Assembly (NCBI GenBank): GCA_003970805.2
Contig: CP051152.1
Location: 3,658,001-3,722,000, forward strand
Reading direction: 5' to 3'
Length of the DNA stretch: 64,000 nucleotides
Source of the DNA: Undibacterium piscinae
Lineage (GTDB): Bacteria > Pseudomonadota > Gammaproteobacteria > Burkholderiales > Burkholderiaceae_D
Shown: positions 17,869-26,291 of the stretch, in pieces
How the letters are laid out: each line of letters opens with the position of its first letter
Numbering within the stretch: position 1 is the first letter of the stretch
The notes under the pieces: generated by a model
Told to the model about the DNA's origin: nothing
The model's input: only the letters and a program-made list of their open reading frames with translations
The model's database searches: none
Program-made: the position numbers and the translations under genes

Positions 17869-18456
17869 ATGACCTCTGAAGAAATCCTCCTGCTGCCCTC
17901 GTATCCCGGTATTCCCTTCGATAATATCCGCCTGGTGCGTTCCGAGTCGGATACAGCGCGCGCTTATGCCGCCATGAGCGCGGCTGATGTGCTTGGTTTT
18001 GATACCGAATCGAAGCCGATATTTTTCAAGGGCCAGCAATCGGATGGCCCGCATCTGATACAGCTGGCCACCGACACCGAGGTTTTTTTGTTCCCGGTGT
18101 TGCAGCCTACCCAGATACTGGCGGTGCAAGCGGTGTTGGAGTCCAAGCAGATACTCAAGGTCGGCTTTGGCCTCTCCGACGATAATAAACGTCTGCATGC
18201 CAAGCTCGGCATCGTCCCTGCCAATGTGCTGGATCTGTCGCGCCTGATGCGCGAGAGTAAGCATCGCGACATGGGCGCCAAGGCCGCAGTGGCCAAGTAC
18301 TTTGGCATGAAACTGCAAAAATCCAAGAAGACCTCGACCTCCAATTGGGCCGCTGCAGCACTCTCCGAGCGCCAGTTGCAATACGCTGCCGATGACGCGC
18401 AGGTTGCCTTGCTGGTCTACCGCAAATGGCTGGCGCTGAAGATTAACGGCGCTTGA
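17869..18456 (+). CDS. 3'-5' exonuclease (DEDDy, RNase D-like)
   Basis: 195 aa from ATG 17869; an in-frame TTG at 17863 is the alternative. Single DEDDy exonuclease domain: VLGFDTESKP (Asp-x-Glu, Exo I), KVGFGLSDDNKRL (Exo II), and LQYAADDAQVALLVY (Tyr-x3-Asp, Exo III). It lacks the HRDC domains of full RNase D, so it belongs to the short stand-alone group whose substrates are mostly undefined structured RNA or DNA ends. The gene is intact although both sides carry repeats and decayed genes. Confidence 0.85.
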   Translation: MTSEEILLLPSYPGIPFDNIRLVRSESDTARAYAAMSAADVLGFDTESKPIFFKGQQSDGPHLIQLATDTEVFLFPVLQPTQILAVQAVLESKQILKVGFGLSDDNKRLHAKLGIVPANVLDLSRLMRESKHRDMGAKAAVAKYFGMKLQKSKKTSTSNWAAAALSERQLQYAADDAQVALLVYRKWLALKINGA

Positions 18457-18550
18457 CCCCGGGTAGTTGGCTGCGTTTTAATTTCTAAGCTAGCGCCGAC
18501 TTGAGCTCTAATTTCGACTAGGTTTAAGCGTAGAATTTGTCATCAAAATA

Positions 18551-18618
18551 CCGGCAGGCCTAACGCGCATATTCCATGCGCTTTCCGTCCATCAAGGCTG
18601 CGGTAATATGCCCTCGGT
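18551..18618. repeat. Palindromic (REP-like) repeat, inverted copy 2
   Basis: Begins GGCAGGCC, then GCGCATATTCCATGCG (18564-18579), and continues with a degenerate version of the second arm. It aligns with the reverse complement of the element at 17585-17665. Its right edge coincides with the point where the downstream DUF4386 gene loses its N-terminus. Confidence 0.65.
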
Positions 18619-18687
18619 ATTTTTGCCGACTCGGGTTATGTCGAAAATACGATCAATCATTTTCGCGCTTCGGCTGATGTCGCAACT

Positions 18688-19275
18688 TTGGCCCGGAATA
18701 TCCTTGCCGAGCCTATCCTCTGGAATTTGGGCGCATTCGCCAATTTACTACTCGTGTTGTGCGCGATTGTCCTGTCGTGGTTGCTGTATTTATTGCTGCG
18801 GCCAGTCAACCGGAATCTGATTGTACTTGCTGCGTTTTTAAATGTAGTCTCACTGGCGATTGAAACCATCAGCAAGCTATTTCAGTTGATGGTGAAACCT
18901 ATCTTGACCAGCACCAGTATGGCGAAAGCCTTTGAACCAACGCAATTACACGCTTTGGCCAATTTTGCCTTAAGGTCGCATGATATCGCCTTCAATATTG
19001 CTCTCGTATTTTTTGGCGCGACCTGCATACTGTATGGCCAGTTGATTTTTAAATCCGGCTATTTGCCTAAGTTGGTCGGCGTGTTAATGCAAATCGGCGG
19101 GGTCAGCTATTTGATTGCCTGTTTTTCTGCGCTATTTGTTCCTGCGCTCTCGAATCTGATTAATCCGGCTATTTTGGTTTTGCCCTTGATAGGCGAAGCT
19201 TCACTTTGTCTTTGGCTGCTAGTTAAGGGTGTCAATCTCAGCAAATGGAATGATCGACTCAGTTCGCATACCTAA
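18688..19275 (+). CDS. DUF4386-family membrane protein, probably 5'-truncated
   Basis: 195 aa from a TTG. Several hydrophobic helices and the family segments ARNILAEPILWNLGAFANLL, LILTSTSMAK-like loop and PKLVGVLMQIGGVSYL mark a DUF4386 protein (function unknown). The reading frame is open upstream to a TAA at 18604-18606 and encodes family-like residues (LGIFADSGYVENTINHFRAS) just before this start. The first transmembrane helix expected in the family is absent, and the REP-like element lies exactly there. Either the gene is truncated or it uses an unidentified start. Confidence 0.6.
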   Translation: MARNILAEPILWNLGAFANLLLVLCAIVLSWLLYLLLRPVNRNLIVLAAFLNVVSLAIETISKLFQLMVKPILTSTSMAKAFEPTQLHALANFALRSHDIAFNIALVFFGATCILYGQLIFKSGYLPKLVGVLMQIGGVSYLIACFSALFVPALSNLINPAILVLPLIGEASLCLWLLVKGVNLSKWNDRLSSHT

Positions 19276-19290
19276 GCGCGTAGCCTCATC

Positions 19291-20268
19291 ATGAATAAAA
19301 TTCCGGCGTTCTTGCGTTACTTTGCTTACGGCTTACTCGGGCTCATTACCGTGGGCGCGCTGCTGTTCTGGTATTTCATCTATTCACCTGAGCCCGAAGC
19401 GCCGCAGCTGTCGGGTACCTTGACTAAGGCGACGATCGAAGTGGGCGGGTTAACGCGCACTTACCGTAGCTATGTACCAAAAGGATTGCCAAAAGGCGCG
19501 CCGCTGCTGTTCGTCATGCATGGCTCAGGCCAAAACGGTGCGCAGATCCGTATCGAGACCGGCTATGAATTTGAGCGACTGGCCGACCGACATGGCTTTG
19601 CCGTGGTCTATCCGAATGCACGTAGCTTCGATTGGAACGACTGCAGTAAAGTCGGTGACTTTAGTTTTAAAGGGCGTGAGGTCGACGATGTAGGGTTCTT
19701 AAGCGCACTGGCCGGGCGATTATCGGAAGAGCTTGAGCTCGACCGTAAACGTGTGTTTGCGACAGGAGTTTCTTCTGGCGGCTTGATGTCGTTACGCCTG
19801 GCGCTGGAAGCGCCAGATAAATTTCGTGCGGTGGCGGCAGTATCGGCAAATTTGCCAGCGGCAGAAAATTTCAAATGCAAGCCCTCCGGGCAAGCTAGTT
19901 CCGTTATGCTCATGAACGGCACCAAGGACCCTCTGGTGCCATACGCAGGGGGCGAGTCTAGCCTGTTTGGCTTGTTCTTCAAGGCCGGCATGCTCAGGTC
20001 ATCACGCGAATCGGCCGACTATTTTGCCGGGCAAAATAAAATCTCGCTCACGCCTGCTATGACCTTGTCAATCAACGGCGACGCCCAGGTTGGGCGTGCA
20101 CTGTGGCGCAACGACAGCAAACTGGAAGTGGAACTGGTGACCATACACGGCGGCGGTCATGGTCTGCCGCAAGCTTACTGGCGTCGCCCTAGGCTATTGG
20201 GCCCGTCACCGATGGCGCCAAATGGGGCGGCAATAATCTGGGATTTTTTCGCCGGCCAACGGCCATGA
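19291..20268 (+). CDS. Membrane-anchored esterase of the PHB-depolymerase (LpqC-like) family
   Basis: 325 aa. One N-terminal transmembrane or uncleaved signal segment (about residues 9-31), then an alpha/beta hydrolase domain: PLLFVMHGSGQNGAQIR oxyanion strand, GFAVVYPNA, nucleophile elbow GVSSGG (Ser near 159), NGTKDPLVPYAGG (acid) and IHGGGHGLP (His). Members are called polyhydroxybutyrate depolymerase or feruloyl esterase; the substrate here is not predictable. It is 15 bp downstream of the DUF4386 gene and likely co-transcribed with it. Confidence 0.85.
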   Translation: MNKIPAFLRYFAYGLLGLITVGALLFWYFIYSPEPEAPQLSGTLTKATIEVGGLTRTYRSYVPKGLPKGAPLLFVMHGSGQNGAQIRIETGYEFERLADRHGFAVVYPNARSFDWNDCSKVGDFSFKGREVDDVGFLSALAGRLSEELELDRKRVFATGVSSGGLMSLRLALEAPDKFRAVAAVSANLPAAENFKCKPSGQASSVMLMNGTKDPLVPYAGGESSLFGLFFKAGMLRSSRESADYFAGQNKISLTPAMTLSINGDAQVGRALWRNDSKLEVELVTIHGGGHGLPQAYWRRPRLLGPSPMAPNGAAIIWDFFAGQRP

Positions 20269-20371
20269 AATTGGCCTATCCTTGAATTTCTGAATAGCGT
20301 TAATTAACTGCGCCTTTAGATTTTTCAGTGACGGGGCGCTCGCTGTGTATTTTTGTTTAATAGGCCACTTG

Positions 20372-20858
20372 TTAAGTATTTGTAGCGCCAGGATGTTCGC
20401 CAAGATTAAAACAGTAAAATTTAGTGTTTGGTGTTGGATTGTTAAAGTACGGTGGGATTTCATAAAACCCCATACTTTCATAAAGTAACTTGGCATGCAC
20501 GGTTGGAGGTACTGCGTCTAGAACCACTTTTTTGTAACCAAGACCAGTTAATTTTTTTTAGTAAGTTAGTCATTAAGGCTCTACCCAAAGCGCAGCCTTG
20601 ATACTCAGGGCGAACATATAGCCGTTTTACTTCTGCGGTTTCAGCATCCATGTGTTTGAACCCCACACCACCTGCAACTTTTGAATTGATTATGGCTAAT
20701 GTATATAGCCCATTGGGAAGTGTAAATAGAGATTCAATTTCCCCCATTTCACCTTCGAAATCTTGGTACGAAAGATCTATATTCAGCCAAGCGACATATT
20801 CACGAATAAGTGAATTCAAAGCTTCAGCATCAGTGGGGAATATGACGTCCTTGATCAT
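20372..20858 (-). pseudogene. GNAT-family N-acetyltransferase, single frameshift
   Basis: From ATG 20858 the frame encodes a GNAT fold: helix 1 DAEALNSLIREYVAWL, strand LYTLAIINSKVAGGVGFK, and the acetyl-CoA loop VKRLYVRPEYQGCALGRAL. The frame is then lost in a T8 run (20552-20559). The neighbouring frame carries on with LTGLGYKKVVLDAVPPTVHA, KLLYESMGFYEIPPY, typical GNAT C-terminal sequence, to a stop at 20372-20374. One base corrects the gene to about 160 aa. The acceptor substrate is unknown. Same strand as the next GNAT gene. Confidence 0.8.
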
Positions 20859-20887
20859 AGATGAGAGACTTTTTTGAGACTGGTTTT

Positions 20888-20939
20888 GTTTAACGCAGAG
20901 AAGAAAGTATCGCCGCGCGATCACACTTACTCGTTAGTC
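20888..20939. other. attC-like recombination site candidate between two GNAT genes
   Basis: Starts GTTTAAC (20888-20894; fits RYYYAAC) and ends GTTAGTC (20933-20939; 6 of 7 to GTTRRRY). The interior is an imperfect palindrome around ATCGCCGCGCGAT (20909-20921). Size (52 bp) and place at the 3' end of a small gene recall integron cassette sites, but no integrase is in the window. Confidence 0.3.
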
Positions 20940-21358
20940 CGCGCTGAGGTAGCCTCGCTCCAATTGTTGTTGCTGGTTCTCGAAGATGGCCATGGCCGTC
21001 TTCATGCGCAGGAAACCGAATTTTCTATAGAACGGCTCTTTGCCCGGCACTGAGTAAAGAATGATCTTCTTGTGCCCCCGGGACCACTCAAGCAGCTGAT
21101 CGACGATGGCCTTGCCAAGACCTGTTCCTTGATGGCTGGGAAGAACGACGACATCGCAGATGTAAGCGCAGTCAACGCCGTCAGCCAGTACCCTTCCTGC
21201 GCCAGCGAGCCTGCCATTCTCGTACGCGAAGCACTTGAACATGCTATTGGAGAAAACTGTCTTAAGATTCGCGGCCTTCTTATCTCCGAGGGGCGCGGCG
21301 CTATACAGCGCCGAAAGCTCATCCCAGTCAATCTCGTCCGTGGTGTTTTTTTTTCCAT
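20934..21358 (-). pseudogene. GNAT-family N-acetyltransferase, possible N-terminal frameshift
   Basis: An uninterrupted frame from ATG 21242 encodes 102 aa with a complete acetyl-CoA binding region: CAYICDVVVLPSHQGTGLGK, AIVDQLLEWS, SVPGKEPFYRKFGFLRM. The same frame continues upstream with plausible N-terminal GNAT sequence (TTDEIDWDELSALYSAAPLG) but without a start codon; an ATG at 21356-21358 is one base out of frame across a T9 run (21346-21354). With one more base the protein would be about 142 aa. If the run is correct as read, the short form from 21242 may be what is made. Substrate unknown. Confidence 0.7.
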
Positions 21359-21546
21359 TCGAGTGCCACTTGTCGCCTCCGTTGTAAGTTCTGGTGCCGC
21401 GGTGAAGGGATAACCTTCATGAGCGGAAATAACAAAAGCATCATTATCGGATGTTGACTCGCGACTGTCAGAGTATTTTTCCTACGATGCAAGGATTCAA
21501 GCATCTTTGATACTCAAATTTTTAGAATAACTATATAGAACAAAGT

Positions 21547-21621
21547 CGTCATTCCCGCGAAGGAGGGAAATCCAGAATCGACGGGCCTGGAGCTTAACTC
21601 TGGATCAAGCCCGGCATGACG
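21547..21621. repeat. Small inverted-repeat intergenic element
   Basis: CGTCATTCCCGCG at the left and CGGGC/CCGGCATGACG-type sequence at the right form imperfect inverted ends, with AATCCAGA and TCTGGAT as inner arms. This resembles short CTGGAT/GTCAT intergenic repeats scattered in many betaproteobacterial genomes. The rest of the 21359-21884 gap shows no gene or other structure that I can support. Confidence 0.5.
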
Positions 21622-21884
21622 ATAATCAGGGGATCTATTTATCGAATAAATACGGGATAGTATTCGAATTGATTGAAATCACCATGTCAATTGACCTTGC
21701 CCAATCTCAATGACACTTGCCGCCAAGCTTAATTTTTCCGTCCGCGACATTCAGGCTGAGTACATTTGGACGATTAATAAGTGTGCCTTGACTAATTTTT
21801 GCGATTGGCAGATTCAACTTCGAAGTACAACACGATGTTAATACGATTTACGCTGTTCCATGAATGCATCGTGTTGCGTTTCGC

Positions 21885-23192
21885 TCAGAAATAGATTCGC
21901 AGCAGTGCCTGCCAGTGATGTCTTTGCAGGGCTGCACCGTAGGCGCTGCTGGGGGCACCGCTGTTGTGTTGCCATTGCAAGGCCAGATCGGCTTGCTTCA
22001 GGTGGTAGCGCGCTTCCAGCCATGACAGCGAGCTATGGTCGGCCAGATTGCGCTTGTGCATGGCGCTCAGGTCTAGATGCTGGAGCGGCGCGTCTGGCCA
22101 ACTGGCATATAAAAACATTTCCTGTCTGGTCGCCAGTTCTTGCTGGTTTTGCTGCCACTGGCGGTATTGCAGATAAGCGAGCGCTGCGCCTTGTTTGATG
22201 CCGTTTCGCAGTGCATTCCAGCCCTGCTCATCGAGGGCGCTGCCGTTATATTCGTATTCCAATGTCACGGATAGCTTGTTGGCTGTGGTGTAGGTCAGTC
22301 CGGTCGCCAGACGATTGCGAAACGCGCTGTCATCTTTGCCCTGTAAGGCTTGTGACAGCATGGAGCGACTGCGTCCGCCCGAGTATTCCAGGTAGCCTAC
22401 GGTGGCGTCGTTCAGCAGGGTGGTCAGGTTGAACCCCAGTTGCGGTGATTGTTGGGCACCTCCATGAAGTAGCCATTGCGGCGTGATCTCGCCCAGAATA
22501 CTGCCAGGCAGTTTTTGGCTGAGGGCAATCAGCCAGCGATCTTGCTGATTGGTGGCTCCCAGATCGGGATTGAAACTAGCTGAGTTGGGCTGCTGGTCTA
22601 GCTTGGGCGAATACAGGGCGGTGACTGAGCCGCTGTCCCACAGCTGCTGGCCGCGTAGCATCACGCTACCCATACGGTTTTTTTTCAGGCTGGCGGGATC
22701 GAGTGAGACCACGGAACGTAGTGCATTGCCGCGAAAAAAATCCGTCGGGTTATACCCTATAGCCACCCCATACGGGACATTGATGCGGCCCAGATCGAGC
22801 AGTTGCTGTGGCTGCGCTTGCCAGCTCAGATAGGCTTCTCGCAAGGTGTTGACATCGTTGGCACGCTCAGCCTGATTTTCTTGTTGCTGCCGGTTCAGGT
22901 CCAGGCGATCCGAGAACACGGCACGCCAGCCTGGTGCGAAGCGCCGGTCAAATTGCAGGTCTAGCGACAGACGTTGACTGCTGGTTCTACCACCGTTGCT
23001 GCCTTGGCGCGGCGTGGCTTGTCCCAGCGCCGCATCGGTAAACCAGTGCCAGTCGCTGGCGCTTACCGGCGGCTGGCTATCGGCTGCGCTATCGGCCAAC
23101 TTCAAGGCATCGAGATCATCGGCGGCTTGCGCCAGCACCGCGCCAGCCATTAGAGAGCTGAGCAAAGCTAAGAATCGGCAGGGCTTATGCAT
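21885..23192 (-). CDS. Outer-membrane beta-barrel-like protein of an export cluster
   Basis: 435 aa with a signal peptide (SSLMAGAVLAQA) and a mature part made of alternating strands rich in Gln, Trp, Leu and Tyr, ending in a terminal Phe (LLRIYF), as outer-membrane barrels do. Mid-protein segments such as LDLGRINVPYGVAIGYNPTD and LRSVVSLDPA look like a porin or DUF1302-type barrel. No close named family recognised. It is the last gene of a four-gene set with a LolA-like carrier, a MacB-like permease and a LolD-like ATPase, suggesting the outer-membrane end of a lipid or lipoprotein pathway (inference). Confidence 0.65.
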   Translation of the reverse strand: MHKPCRFLALLSSLMAGAVLAQAADDLDALKLADSAADSQPPVSASDWHWFTDAALGQATPRQGSNGGRTSSQRLSLDLQFDRRFAPGWRAVFSDRLDLNRQQQENQAERANDVNTLREAYLSWQAQPQQLLDLGRINVPYGVAIGYNPTDFFRGNALRSVVSLDPASLKKNRMGSVMLRGQQLWDSGSVTALYSPKLDQQPNSASFNPDLGATNQQDRWLIALSQKLPGSILGEITPQWLLHGGAQQSPQLGFNLTTLLNDATVGYLEYSGGRSRSMLSQALQGKDDSAFRNRLATGLTYTTANKLSVTLEYEYNGSALDEQGWNALRNGIKQGAALAYLQYRQWQQNQQELATRQEMFLYASWPDAPLQHLDLSAMHKRNLADHSSLSWLEARYHLKQADLALQWQHNSGAPSSAYGAALQRHHWQALLRIYF

Positions 23193-23205
23193 GGCTTAAT
23201 CCGGC

Positions 23206-24003
23206 TTAATCGGGTTTGAAACGTGACAGGTAATCGCGTTGCAACCAGGCTTCCGGCACCTCGCGTTTGACATAGTCGGACAGGCGCAGCACGGTCACCC
23301 ATTGCGGATCAAGGCCATCGATGATCACGGTTTCCGTGGGGCGTGCTTGTCCTAGCTGTTTTTGATAATGGCGGAAATACGCGGTCTTCAGGAGCCGCGC
23401 GCTTTCTGTGTAATAACGTGCCTTGATAGGATGATTATTGCTGCTGTCTATCCAAAGCTCGATATGGTGATAAGTGACGTCGGGCGTGATGGCTGCCAGT
23501 GCCAGTTTGTAGCAATGGCGGGTCTGGCGCTCGCCATCCTGGATATCCTCTTCGGCAGCCAGTGTGGCCTGATAATCCCTGGCCAGATTGACGGTGATGA
23601 CATCGCCATTGGCCGCTTGCCCCAATAACCGTTGTTGCGGCGAGATCCGTATACTGGCTTTGTTGGCCGGATCGTAAAACCACAAGTCATTGCCGTTCTT
23701 GAGCATCAGCTTATTCGCATCACGCGCCGGTGCCACGAAGCGTATCAGGTTGCGAAATTGGCCGCTCTTGCTATCGGCCTTGGAATACACAGCCAAGGTG
23801 CTGCTGTCGGTTTGTTTGCCGTTACGGTATTCGATCAGGGTAGTCGTCAGCCCGAAAGGGAAATCGGGATTGCGCACCGCATCGCTGGCTGCCAGTATGC
23901 TTTGCGCATCCGGGGGCGCGGCCATGGCCCGCTGTGACGTGAAGCCCATGCTTAATATCAGACTGAACACGGTACAGCCTAAGAATAAATTTTTCATGAT
24001 CAT
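23206..24003 (-). CDS. Outer-membrane lipoprotein-sorting-like (LolA-fold) periplasmic protein
   Basis: 265 aa with a signal peptide (LGCTVFSLILSMGFTSQRAMA). The mature part matches the COG2834 group: AILAASDAVRNPDFPF near the N-terminus, RNLIRFVAPARDANKLMLKNGNDLWFYDP, a stretch with SIRISPQQRLLGQAANGDV, and a C-terminal strand pair HIELWIDSSNNHPIKARYY. LolA-fold proteins carry acyl chains across the periplasm. Start is ATG 24003 or 23997. It follows the permease gene by 6 bp. Probable soluble carrier of the cluster. Confidence 0.8.
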   Translation of the reverse strand: MIMKNLFLGCTVFSLILSMGFTSQRAMAAPPDAQSILAASDAVRNPDFPFGLTTTLIEYRNGKQTDSSTLAVYSKADSKSGQFRNLIRFVAPARDANKLMLKNGNDLWFYDPANKASIRISPQQRLLGQAANGDVITVNLARDYQATLAAEEDIQDGERQTRHCYKLALAAITPDVTYHHIELWIDSSNNHPIKARYYTESARLLKTAYFRHYQKQLGQARPTETVIIDGLDPQWVTVLRLSDYVKREVPEAWLQRDYLSRFKPD

Positions 24004-24009
24004 TTCTTT

Positions 24010-25428
24010 CTAAACGTGACGCAGGGCATCGACTATCATCATGTTGGCGGCGCGCTTGGCGGGCCACCAGGCGGAGATTGCCGCGACCACCAACAGGCCG
24101 CTGGCGCTGCCAAGGATCAAGCCCGGATCGCCCCATATCCTGACCTTGAGCGGATAGGCGTAGACATAGCCGGGCGGTGTCCAGCTTAGTCCGGCATGGT
24201 TGATCAGGTAGGCGATCAGCAAGGCCGCCAACACACCGAGGCTGGCGCCTATTACTCCCAGCAGCATGCCTTCGCAGACAAATAGCCGGCGGATTCCGCC
24301 ACGGCGTTGGCCGATAGCGCGTAAGGTACCGATCTCAGTGGTGCGTTCAACCACTGCCATGCTCATGGTATTGCCGACCGTGAACAGTACGATCACTCCG
24401 ATTAAGGTGGCGATAAAGCCAAATACCGAATCAAAGAATTGTATGGTCTGGCCGTAAATCGGTGCAAGTTCTTCAAAGCTGAGCAGTTCCATAGACGTGT
24501 TGCTGTTCTTCAGTATTTCCTCAAGGCGTTCTCTGGCGATAGGGATTTGCGCCGTATGTTGTAGCTGTATCTGTATCGCGGTTACCTGCGGCGCAGCGGC
24601 ACCGAAGATCAGTCTTTGCGCTTGCGCTAGATGCATGACCATGTAGCTGTCATCGAATTCCTTCAGACCCCAGTTTTCTGCCTTGATCACGTTCAGGCCG
24701 GCGACATTGGGCGCACCATGCAGATTGGCGGCGAGCATCTCTATGCTGGTGGCGCTCTTGCCTGGTTCAGGATTAGTTTCGAGCGCGGAGAGCGCGGCGA
24801 TGTCATCTGCCAGCACGCCATTCACAGTTGTTGCAGCAGAATCAGATGCTGGTGCGGTGGCGCTAGCTGTCGTGGGTGCCGCTTGGCTGCAATTGGCAAT
24901 CTTGAGCGGAGCGCATAGTTGCAGCATACGCGCAACGCCTGTGCCTATTACGACCGCATCCTGGCTGGTGCCGGCCAGTGCGATTTGCGGCGTGTAGCTG
25001 GCGCTGCCGTAATCGTCCCACAGGCGCATCTTGTTTTGATCGTCGACCAAGACTCCGCTGGCGATCACATTCTTCGAGACTCCGGCGGCAAAATTTCCGG
25101 CGATGCCGCCCAGTTGCAGCTTAGGGGTGACCATGAGCAGCATAGTTGAAAGCACAGGATCTTGTTTGACCTGATCGATCAGGTGCTGGTAATCAGCGAT
25201 GCCATACGCAGCAGGGTTGCCGCTGCCGTATAAGAAATAATCCTTGCGCTGGATTTGTAGATGGCCGTGCAATTGCACATAGCCGGTTTGCATCGCAAAA
25301 ATCACGTTACGGCTATAGCCACCGAATACCAGGATGGTGACCAGGCCGATGATCATGGCCAGTAAAGTGGTCAGGGAACGGCGGCGGTTACGCAGTAAAT
25401 TACGCAGGGCCAGTGACAGGGTCTTCAT
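24010..25428 (-). CDS. ABC transporter permease of MacB/LolC type (FtsX domain)
   Basis: 472 aa. One N-terminal helix after the positively charged RNLLRNRRRSLTTLLAMIIG motif, a large periplasmic domain (about residues 45-330), then three C-terminal helices with VVERTTEIGTLRAIGQRR, the coupling loop of FtsX-family permeases. The topology fits mechanotransmission systems that extract or push substrates in the periplasm rather than translocate across the membrane. The periplasmic part carries an Ala/Thr-rich insertion (about 185-205). The stop region overlaps the ATPase gene by 4 bp. Confidence 0.88.
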   Translation of the reverse strand: MKTLSLALRNLLRNRRRSLTTLLAMIIGLVTILVFGGYSRNVIFAMQTGYVQLHGHLQIQRKDYFLYGSGNPAAYGIADYQHLIDQVKQDPVLSTMLLMVTPKLQLGGIAGNFAAGVSKNVIASGVLVDDQNKMRLWDDYGSASYTPQIALAGTSQDAVVIGTGVARMLQLCAPLKIANCSQAAPTTASATAPASDSAATTVNGVLADDIAALSALETNPEPGKSATSIEMLAANLHGAPNVAGLNVIKAENWGLKEFDDSYMVMHLAQAQRLIFGAAAPQVTAIQIQLQHTAQIPIARERLEEILKNSNTSMELLSFEELAPIYGQTIQFFDSVFGFIATLIGVIVLFTVGNTMSMAVVERTTEIGTLRAIGQRRGGIRRLFVCEGMLLGVIGASLGVLAALLIAYLINHAGLSWTPPGYVYAYPLKVRIWGDPGLILGSASGLLVVAAISAWWPAKRAANMMIVDALRHV

Positions 25429-26150
25429 GCGGTGGCTCCGGTGGCAACTGCAGCGTTGCTTAGATTGCGCTGTTCTGTGTGAGTAATGCGGCCATCGCGG
25501 ATAAAGATGGCATCGTCGGCCTCGGCCTGCACTTGCGGATCATGCGAAGAAAACACAAACGAGACCTGATGTTCGCGCTGCATCTTGCGCATTAAGGCGA
25601 TGATGGCGGCACCGGTCTGGCTATCGAGATTGGCGGTGGGTTCGTCGGCCAGCACCAGTTTCGGCGAAGTCGCCAGCGCACGCGCAATCGCCACGCGCTG
25701 ACGCTGACCACCGGATAATTGGCCGGGGCGGTTTTGCGCTCTATCCGATAAACCTACCGCCTCCAGCAGCGCCAGCACGCGTTGCCTGCGCTCGCTTGCC
25801 GGCATCTTGGTCAGGAGCAGCGGGTATTCGATATTTTCATAAGTGCTTAGCACCGGTAATAAGTTGAAGTTCTGGAAGATAAAGCCCAGATGGCGGGCGC
25901 GGAAATCTGACAAGGCATCATCCGACATGCTGTTGATATCTCGTCCTGCCACGATCACCTGACCCTGATCAGGTCGGTCTATGCAGCCGATCAGATTGAG
26001 TAAGGTGGTCTTGCCGCTGCCGGAGGGGCCGGAAATGACGGTGAAGCAATTGGGGCGGATTTCCAGATTGATGTCGGTTAAGGCCGGGACGGCGACCGCA
26101 TCGAGTTGGTAAATCTTGGCGACGTTCTTGAGAACTACGGGATTCATCAT
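25425..26150 (-). CDS. ABC transporter ATP-binding protein of LolD/MacB type
   Basis: About 241 aa from ATG 26150, which has GGAG a few bases upstream; the longer frame from 26186 lacks such a site. Walker A SGPSGSGKTTL, Q-loop region FIFQNFNLLPVLSTYENIEYP, signature LSGGQRQRVAIARAL, Walker B LVLADEPTANLDS and H-loop FVFSSHDPQ. The FQNFNLLP/YENIEYPLL motif and the LDS D-loop place it in the LolD/MacB group. It overlaps the permease start by 4 bp (ATGA), so the two are translated together. Confidence 0.9.
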   Translation of the reverse strand: MMNPVVLKNVAKIYQLDAVAVPALTDINLEIRPNCFTVISGPSGSGKTTLLNLIGCIDRPDQGQVIVAGRDINSMSDDALSDFRARHLGFIFQNFNLLPVLSTYENIEYPLLLTKMPASERRQRVLALLEAVGLSDRAQNRPGQLSGGQRQRVAIARALATSPKLVLADEPTANLDSQTGAAIIALMRKMQREHQVSFVFSSHDPQVQAEADDAIFIRDGRITHTEQRNLSNAAVATGATA

Positions 26151-26291
26151 GCTCTCCAAAAAATAAAAACCTACTATCGATTGCATGGCGCCGGTGAGCG
26201 CAATGTCAAGCTAGCTATCAATCGGGCAGATTTTAGAGAGACTGGTGCGTGACTACTTGTATCGATCTGTCAAATTTGTACCGACCCGACA

